The notes under the pieces: model-generated
Seen by the model: only the letters and a program-made list of their open reading frames with translations
The model's database searches: none
Told to the model about the DNA's origin: nothing
Made by a program: the position numbers and the translations under genes
Assembly (NCBI GenBank): GCA_037577475.1
Contig: CM075183.1
Coordinates: 10,164,471 to 10,228,470, forward strand
Source: Chaunax sp. Z400
Lineage: Eukaryota; Chordata; Actinopteri; Lophiiformes; Chaunacidae
Length of the DNA stretch: 64,000 bases
Direction of reading: 5' to 3'
Shown here: positions 56,255-64,000 of the stretch, one piece after another
How the letters are laid out: each line of letters opens with the position of its first letter
Position numbering within the stretch: position 1 is the stretch's first letter

Positions 56255-57678
56255 GAGGAGTGTCTGCTCCTGAGTCACATGGCAAAGTCCACCATGCTGC
56301 TCCCCTGAAGCTCTCTACCGTTTACTGAGCTCTGTCTTTGTCCTCTGAAGCTGTGACGGATCAGGATGGGCAATTCGCTGAAAAACGATCCAATACCCAC
56401 ATTTACAACCTCTGACTGTCTTTTTTTTCATTTTGTTCAACTCGATGAATAATTTCTCCGTACAGCACGCGCTCCTGAACTGTACTTAAAAGAAGATACT
56501 GCGTCATGTTCAGTCACGTGTCTCTGCCCCGTTCAATTAAAGTTAGTCCACATTCACTCAAAATGAAGATGCATACGAAGCGGCATGGATGACACGAGCA
56601 AATAGGCCCCAAAACAGAGGAGCTTGTACCTAAAAAGAATCCCCTGTCCATCATTTGGAAAGATTAAGGCTTCCGTGAAGATGACGGACCAAAAAAACCC
56701 CCCAAAAAACCCCAACAATTATGTATATAATATTTATATCTATCTTTAATAGACTGGGACATAAACCAAAGAAAGAAAGAAGACTTGAGGAGGTGTGAGA
56801 AAGAAGGGGACGGTGTCAGAGATAAAATGAGGCCTAGAGCCTAATTGAATGACTCCTTCTGGTCCAGTCTGGTAGAACAGAAACCATTCACCTGCCATGT
56901 TGGGACTTTGCATGCAGCTCATGTAGTTCCTTCCGTCCGTTAATCAGGGTTCAAGTCACATCTTTTGTTTCTAGGCCAATCCTGAAACCTCCAGAAGCTG
57001 TTATATTATGGTCAGAGGATATGCCAGCCCTATTTAAAAGCTTTATTTAGTCACAGAGGTACGTGAAATAAACGTTGTTGGAGCTGAAAAGACGGGAAAA
57101 GTGATTAGAATTCATCCTCTGAGGAATATATACCAAATTAATGCCAATCAATCCATTTCACTCAAAACCACAACTATTGTGTACTGCCACGTAGAGGGAA
57201 AGTCAGGTGATCCTTTAAGTCAGTAGGATGCATCCTCAGGGAACCATGAATGTTTTCAATACTAATTTAACATCACTCTAGGAAGTCTAAGTGAAACACA
57301 ACCTTCTGTTTGTGCAGCTAGGAATCACCTCTCAGGAGAATTCAACCAATACTATGAATGTTTATCAGATTTCATCTCCATCAAGACCTTTCAATCCAAA
57401 CCAAAGTGTTAAAAGGTATATCTGCAGGATTCTCCGATGACGATTCAAAAATAATCCTCAGTGACCCCGTCCTCCTTCTGTATTGTCTTATTTTGTCTTA
57501 GGTTTGGGTCATGGTGTCAACAATTCTGGAGAAAGATGGCTGATTGTTGAGTTGTCAAATGGGTTGGTGGCTATTTGACAACCTGGAGAAACAAACCTTG
57601 TGTGGTTCGCCTTTAAAAAGCTGGTGGAACTGTAGATAAAAGGCTAGAGATCAACAAATATAACAGGATTTGTTTTAT

Positions 57679-57876
57679 GAGTCACCAATTAACCTATATT
57701 GCATGCTTTTGGACTGTGGCAGGAAGCCGGAGAACCCGGAGGGAACCCACGCAGACAGGGGGAGAACATGCAAACTCCACCCACAAAAATCCCAGGCCCT
57801 CAGGTGGATTTGAACCGAGGACCTTAGAAACCTTCATGCTGTATGGCAGCAGTGCTACCTGCCACCATGCCGCCCC
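57679..57876 (-). mobile_element. teleost SINE-type repeat, minus orientation
   Basis: CACCAATTAACCTATATTGC, GGACTGTGGCAGGAAGCCGG and GATTTGAACCGAGGACCTTA are the reverse of the 36479 family landmarks. The tail includes a short C-run. Confidence 0.75.
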
Positions 57877-58325
57877 CCCCTTCTGGTACATGATCAGATG
57901 TCTTTTATGGGAGAAAGTTTGACCGAAGAAGATGATAACAGGGTTTACCCTCTGGGGACCATGAATGTGTGTACAAAAAGTCAAGGCAATCCTTTCATTC
58001 ATTTTTGAGATACCAGTCTGGACCAAACTGGTGGACCAACGTTCCCCAGAGCGATTAACTAGCATGGCTAATGAAGCTAGCCGAATATTTCGGTTAATCA
58101 ACCAAACGAGTGGTCGCTTATCTGTTATGGCAGAATGTTGTCTCTCCGGTCGCCTGTTTCAGTCACGTTATGAATGCATGGCGACATGCCTAATGAATCT
58201 GTCTGCTTGGTTCACCATTATGGAAGTGGCCATTGTTTTACAGCGGCCCCAGAAGATGGAGAAGGTCCAACATAATTACCACTACCCTGAGGTGACCCTA
58301 CACTAGCTGAATGAAGAATGACCTC

Positions 58326-58367
58326 ATTGTTTCTCTACACGCTACATGCAGCGTGTAGAGAAACAAT
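58326..58367. repeat. perfect 18-bp inverted repeat with 6-nt loop
   Basis: 58326-58343 is the exact reverse complement of 58350-58367; the loop is ACATGC. Confidence 0.95.
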
Positions 58368-59124
58368 TTGTAGAATTTCTTATGAAATCATAAGTCATAC
58401 TACACCTCCAGGGTCCATACGTCACAGTGTGTGTCCTTACGTCTGTAACTCTACAGCTGAAGGTGATAAATCCCAAAGACTAAGTGCTGCTGCTCCCTGA
58501 CAATTGATTAGATATCAGCGTAGATCAATAATGAGAGTCAAAGCCAACCTTATAATACCAATAAACACACAGCAGCTGAATATGAAGTGACCTTGAACAT
58601 AAATCAGCTCTGTAGACAAGCTGTATTAGAACTGCACATAGCTGTACTGTAGATATAGATGCTATGGCTGCAGAGTAATGCAGCTAAGGTAGAAGGTTAG
58701 ATGATTGTAATCCATCTCTCGCTGTCCATCCGCCACCATTCATGTACTGTATGTGCACAATCCAGGACAGGACACTGAAGGCACATTCAAGGCACTGAAG
58801 GCTCAAGGAAATGCCAAATTGGCCTCAGGGCCAAGCAGCTGTTGCACAAACAATATTATTGGTGAGAGATTGAGGCATCAGTGGTCTTCTACAGGTTGTA
58901 AATATTAAATATGCAACACATATCTGCTAATGTATTTCCTATTTAGACTGAAAGAACCATGTAGAGAAGATCAGGGTTAGAGCTGAAACCTCCTGCCTCA
59001 CCTGATTGTCTCTGTGTTGTCTTGATGTCATAGAAACCGTTTCTATTGAGACAAACGGATGAATTGGCAGCGCATTATGACACCTTGTCTCTTTTTCAAA
59101 GTCATTGTATCTCACCCAGCAGTC

Positions 59125-59126
<2 letters not shown>

Positions 59127-59163
<37 letters not shown>
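59127..59163. repeat. (TC)n microsatellite
   Basis: Pure TC run. Confidence 0.9.
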
Positions 59164-59166
<3 letters not shown>

Positions 59167-59627
59167 TAAAAAAATCAATTTAAAAGACAGTAATCAACCC
59201 AAATCATCCAAACAAGATGCTATTTCCTTAAATAGTCAGTATTCTAAATGGCTGCATGTACTATTCAATCCACAGTAAACAATAACCATGAGGGGTATAC
59301 TTCATTTAATTTTGTGCACCATTTAAACATGTCCTGCTAGAAACAAATACAACCTGTAGCAGGTAAATAATAAGATATCTTTAGAAAATGTTCTACAAAA
59401 GGATTTAAAAAGTGTCATTTTCATGTGACGTGACCCTGCGACATCTCATCACGCACTTTTTTTTATACATAACAAAAGGTGATGCATATTTGAACAATTC
59501 CCGTCTTTATTTATAGTAAATTAACATCGACTGTAATAAAGGCTTTTTTTTGTTTTACCTTACAGCAAATTAAGCTTTTGTTTATGATAGATAAATTAAA
59601 TGAGGTTTTATCAAGGTACTAAATGGA

Positions 59628-59974
59628 ATAGGGACATTGGTTAGCATTGTCGCCTGACCTCACAGCGTGAAGGTTGTGGGGTCGAATCCCAACCTGGGGC
59701 TTCTTTGTGTAGGTTCCCTCCAGGTCCCCCAGCTTCCTCCCACAGTCCAAAAACATGAAGGCTAAACTGAATGGATTAGGGTTAGGGCATCTTTTGCCTC
59801 ACAGCAAGAAGGTCCTGGGTTCTCCGGCTTCCTGCCACCACCAAAAACATGCAGTAGAGGTGAAGTGGTGACTCTAAATAGACCGTAGGCGTGAATGTGA
59901 GTGTGAATGGTTGAACCCCGCCTCCCGCCCAAAGTAAGCTTCACTTAGCGGTTACAGAAAATGGACGGATGGAT
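59628..59974 (+). mobile_element. teleost SINE-type repeat, composite copy
   Basis: It contains two heads (CTCACAGCGTGAAGGTTGTG and CTCACAGCAAGAAGGTCCTG), GGGTCGAATCCC, GACTCTAAATAGACCGTAGG and a terminal GCGGTTACAGAAAATGGACG. This is probably one copy inserted into, or recombined with, another. Confidence 0.7.
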
Positions 59975-60378
59975 GATTACTTCGACATTTTAAAGTTTAT
60001 CCAACATTTTATTTTTTCCAGTGCAAGTTTTAACTTCTCTAAATTAAAAGGCCCAATTAAAAATTATTTTGGCCAACATAAAACTTCTGCCACGGCTTCA
60101 GAAAACCTAAACAATAAGCTAAAGGTATTATTTGATCCAGTATGCAAACATCTCCAAAAATTGTATCTCTTTTTTGAGCTATTATACAAGTCAATTCACT
60201 TCTGAAATCAATGATGTCACTAATTTAACCCTGAAAATAAGTAAGACAATAAACAGCCTTTTTCCTGTCCTGTGATGTTATGTTTATTTATTACTGAGCT
60301 GTCAAGAGTTGAATTCAGTGAGGGGAAGCTGGGGCACGCCCAGTAGTGGAGGTGTCTCTCTTTGAGCTGCACATACTT

Positions 60379-60661
60379 CTATTTATAATAGATAGCTGCG
60401 ATAGCTCAGAGAGGTGAGAGAGAGAGAGAGAGAGGGAGAGAGGACATAGGGAGTCATGTGACCCACAGCTCATTCCTGAGATAGTGACGGACAGAATGCT
60501 CACACTCTGCTCCCTTCACTTATTACACCAGAGCATGCTGACGATGTGTCGCAACACCATCAGAGGACTTTGAAAAGATTTGGGGGATATTCTCTCAAAT
60601 ATTTTCTCTGTATATTTCTACACCCACTAAAGGCCACCCTTGTGAATATATCTGAGTGACA
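60379..60661 (+). promoter_or_regulatory. proximal alternative promoter and 5' UTR of the third gene
   Basis: CTATTTATAA (60379-60388) fits the MEF2 consensus YTAWWWWTAR and could also act as a TATA-like element. A (GA)n run (60415-60441) lies just downstream, then about 230 bp of leader to the ATG at 60662. A CACGCCC box lies upstream near 60334. Confidence 0.45.
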
Positions 60662-60677
60662 ATGCCAGAGGAGAAAG
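60662..60677 (+). CDS. third gene, alternative first coding exon 1b
   Basis: GACA-ATG encodes MPEEK plus one base before donor GTAATG (phase 1). It joins in frame to 63963 to give MPEEKEMTPIPAASVSEP. The phase is identical to exon 1a, which supports both as first exons of one gene. The product is not recognised. Confidence 0.55.
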
Positions 60678-62008
60678 GTAATGATGGCCTTTAATAACCT
60701 GTCTTAATAAGCGGCGTGTGTGGTGTGTTCATCTGCCAGAGAGAGGAGAGTTTGCAGCTAATGATTTGCTCGTATTAACCAGGAGTCAAATATTATCATT
60801 TCACACCTGGCTTAAGTAGATATTAGCTCCTCTTTTAATACAAGCTAGATAATCGACTGTAATTAATAGTCATATGTGTGTGTTTAAAACCCATGTTTGT
60901 CTATGTAGGTGTTTTACCTACAGACCTCCTGTTGTGCAACCTCAGTCTGCAGCGAAGAGCACTTTCTGCTTGAATGTGAAGGACAACAACAAGCCTGTGG
61001 CAGCAGTCTGAATGCTCATGCTGCAGGTTGAATTGCTGCCTGCCTGCAACATCCCTGGCAACAGCAGTGTTGTCTTGGTCCCCTGCCTGCTTCTCTCACA
61101 CTGGGAGCTCAGCCATTTGGGCTACTGATCAAGGGCCAAGGGACAGTTGCTAAGAAGAGATGATTTTCCTATAGTGATTTACAGCGTCTGGTAGTAGAAA
61201 CCTTTTAGGGCCTTTAGTATATTTTAATTTTCTCAATCCTTGAGGGAGTTGTTTCCACAAATGTGTTTTCCTATAGGTGGCTTATGTTGTGTATTGTTAA
61301 TGTGTTTGATTGTGCAAACTGCTGTAACTCTGTCACTGGGATATAATCCTACTCAACAGTTTGTGTTGACGGGCATGGTTTCCATTCCTCAGAAACACAC
61401 CCTTCATGAGAAATGAGTCACAGAGGCTTGTGACTTGGCCAGCTAGGTACTATCAAGACACAGGCTTACTACTATGAATGTAGTCACCTGCATCCTTTTT
61501 TAGTCAGAAATCGTAGGATAACACCTCGAAGCAACCTGGCGCTCAAAAGATGTGCAACATGTAACACAGCATAGTGTTTTACATGCACGGTGAGCAGCGC
61601 TGAAACAGCAATCATTTATCATCCCTGTTACATTTCGCTTTATCGTGGCGTTCGCGCAACTTGAAAAAGTTCGACTCGGACGAAAAATTTGGCGTGATGC
61701 TGTAACGCGAAGGCCTAACGGTGCTGAGATTCTCCTGACGTCACATGTCCGGACGTCCTCAGAGCGAAGAGGCTTAAGTACTTGAGTAAATGTACTTTCC
61801 ATTACTGCCCCCTACCCAGTTACTTGTAAAAAGTAGCAACATGTGTTGGTTCACATAAACAAACAAACAAACAAACACACATCTCCTCTCCAGCCCTGTT
61901 AAAGCTCATCTCAGGTCTGTGTTGGTGTGTGGATGCGTGTGTTGCATGGAGCATGGACGTGTGCGCACTGCCATCACAATGTGACAAAGCCTGTTAAGTT
62001 TGTGAGGC

Positions 62009-62050
<42 letters not shown>

Positions 62051-63962
62051 CCACGTGCTGCATGTGGAAGCACGCACAAACACACCTGCTGGACAGAAAG
62101 GGTTGTGTTTACTACCAACAGAAAAATGTATGAACACAGAGTTGTTGTTATGTACATGCGTACCTCCAGAAATTCAGTCAATACCCACATGCATACAGTC
62201 GTGCGCAGCAAACACACAAACACTTTAGGTTGTGTCTATAGCTAAGGATCTGTGTATCTTGGGTGTGTGATGTAATGGCTGGCTGTCTGTCAGCAGTGGC
62301 AGCGACGCCCATCGCTATTCTGGACCTGCTAGTAAACAAACTCTCTGGGTGTCAGAGAGTCTCAGCGTGACTCCTCCAGACATTTTATATGTATAAGAAT
62401 TCAAATAAAACAGTATTTTATTGCTTCACTGTGTTTGTCGCCATGTTTAATTCCGTCCGTGTTTACAAACCTCGAAACGTATCCTTAGCTGACCTTCAGT
62501 CCTGATTGAGGCGGTTAATCATGTTAATGTTGCAGGATGAAGCTGGTATTATTCTATATTCATGCAGCTATTAACAAATTAACATATGTGTAATTCTGGG
62601 CACTCAACCCAAAGCCCACTGGTTCCTCCAGAGGGCATCGACCTGTCGATACGAGCACAGATGCATCGTTTCGTTATGTAAAAAGGACTATTTTCGTACA
62701 CATTGGTACATTAGTAAACAGGACAGTCTATTGTCTAAGGATTCCAGCGTGTGTTCATAGGGATGAAGGAACATGTCACCCAGTATAAAAGCGTGACTCA
62801 CTGATGTATTTTTAGAAAACAATGGAGCTCCATGGCACACTGGCTTTTAATACACGCTCAGTACTTGCAAGCGAGATCTGTTCAGGAAACGCATGAAGAA
62901 AAAAAAAATACATTGAATACATGTCGTACCAGCTTCATCCTTTAAAGCTGCAGCAGAAACTTTTCCACCAAACAGACACGAATGTGTCAGTTTTCATTCA
63001 CGAGCATCAGGGAACTTGAACTTTGGTCTTTCAAGTCCGAATAAATCTTTTTATAGTGTATTTCTTAATGTCGGAGATATTAGAAAATAACCTTATGCGG
63101 GCCATTAAAACATGCAAAATTTTCTTTACCGTAATTTAGTATTTGAGCAGGTTTTAATCTTCCAGTAGATGCAGCAACATTAAGAGTCATTCTGCTGTTG
63201 TAAACCGGATACCCAATGCTCAATACCAATCAGGCTAGTTTTAGCTCGATCTTTCATCACATATTTATATTATCTTATTTTTGCGCTGTTTGTTTTTTTA
63301 AAAATATTTCTGACATGCTGTCCGTGCCACAACAGTAAGAATGTCATTGGTGGAGGTGTGCTCTGTCTGAGGGATTTCCAGTGGCTAGTATCTGGGCAGC
63401 TAATGTACTAGAATGCTACAACGCTCGGTAAAACTGAAGACTGCTGAGTCTGATGATATACTTCATCATCTCCAGTACCTTGTTTTCAGATACTTCATTA
63501 ACTGTTTGAAGTACAGAATAGTCGGGGTTGCTCTGTTCCCCCTGAGGATGTCTGAAATCCAGCTGCCGTTACGTCGCTCCCTCTCTCCCTCAGATGCTGA
63601 ACCTGCTTGGCATATATGCCAGTGTTTTTGCACCAGCTCTGCTCAAACAGCTGACACAATTCTTTCTACATGAGTCATGCTGTTTCTCTCTGGGTTGAAG
63701 GGAACGGCCAGTCTATTTACTACATCTCTTTCATTCCCTCCTGCACTGGCCTTCCAAATCCACTTTCCTGCACATGAAGCATCCTTTACACTAATCAGCT
63801 CCTCGTTTTCTGCGGTGTCACAGTGGCTATACAACAGTCACATGATCTCTGCCTCGATTCAGAGCCTTTCACTCACTGGCTATTGATGAGAGCATTGACC
63901 GATTTTCTCTTTTCTTTAATTTTTTTTGCCATCTCATTGTTTATTTCGTCATCTTTGTCCAG
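60678..63962 (+). other. third gene, intron before the shared second exon
   Basis: It holds an (ACAA)n run (61857-61877) and a (CA)n run (62010-62048), and ends in a pyrimidine-rich acceptor tract. Nothing else was recognised. Confidence 0.55.
62010..62048. repeat. (CA)n microsatellite
   Basis: Pure CA run. Confidence 0.9.
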
Positions 63963-64000
63963 AAATGACCCCGATCCCTGCAGCCTCTGTCTCTGAACCA
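63963..64000 (+). CDS. third gene, shared second exon (partial, runs off the window)
   Basis: It follows a T-rich tract and acceptor TTTGTCCAG. With the phase-1 base from either first exon it reads E then MTPIPAASVSEP and is open to the window end. It is Ser/Pro/Ala rich. The gene continues right of position 64000. Confidence 0.5.

Overview
The window is vertebrate nuclear DNA, almost certainly from a ray-finned (teleost) fish. The evidence is short coding exons bounded by GT...AG introns, dense (GT)n/(CA)n/(GA)n microsatellites, and interspersed repeats of teleost type: tRNA-derived SINEs, LINE tails, fold-back elements and a short DNA-transposon derivative. The species cannot be named from the sequence. 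No operon, CRISPR array or other prokaryotic structure was seen. Most open frames here are chance frames in introns or frames through microsatellites.

Region 1 (1-24.3 kb, minus strand) is the 5' half of a DOCK-D (zizimin) guanine-nucleotide exchange factor, best matched to dock11. Fourteen coding exons join in phase, from an ATG at 24181 to a donor at 202. They encode the first 550 residues: N-terminal conserved region, PH domain, linker, and the stretch leading to DHR-1. The DHR-1 and catalytic DHR-2 exons lie beyond position 1. The introns carry several copies of a fold-back element, an L1 relic, a LINE tail and a SINE.

Region 2 (about 24.3-39.6 kb) is a repeat-rich interval with a second gene nested in it on the plus strand (28.5-35.4 kb). 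This is a divergent poly(A) polymerase (PAP) paralogue of about 16 exons. It keeps the nucleotidyltransferase and central domains, but the second catalytic Asp is Asn and two ATP-contact positions are changed. It also has a 4-residue deletion, lacks the RNA-binding domain, and ends in a short Lys/Arg-rich NLS-like tail. The gene sits between two arms of a roughly 0.6 kb inverted repeat (26814-27409 and 36708-37276) and just downstream of a short TIR transposon relic. One of its introns is a C-free TAGTGT/TAGTATG tandem array.

Region 3 (39.6-64 kb, plus strand) is the 5' end of a third, unidentified gene with two alternative first exons, at about 39.9 kb and 60.66 kb. Both end in phase 1 and both join in frame to an exon that starts at 63963 and runs off the window. 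The 20 kb between them is intron filled with microsatellites, SINEs and a full-length fold-back element. dock11 and the third gene are transcribed divergently away from the PAP-containing interval. Nothing in the sequence shows that the three genes act in one pathway.
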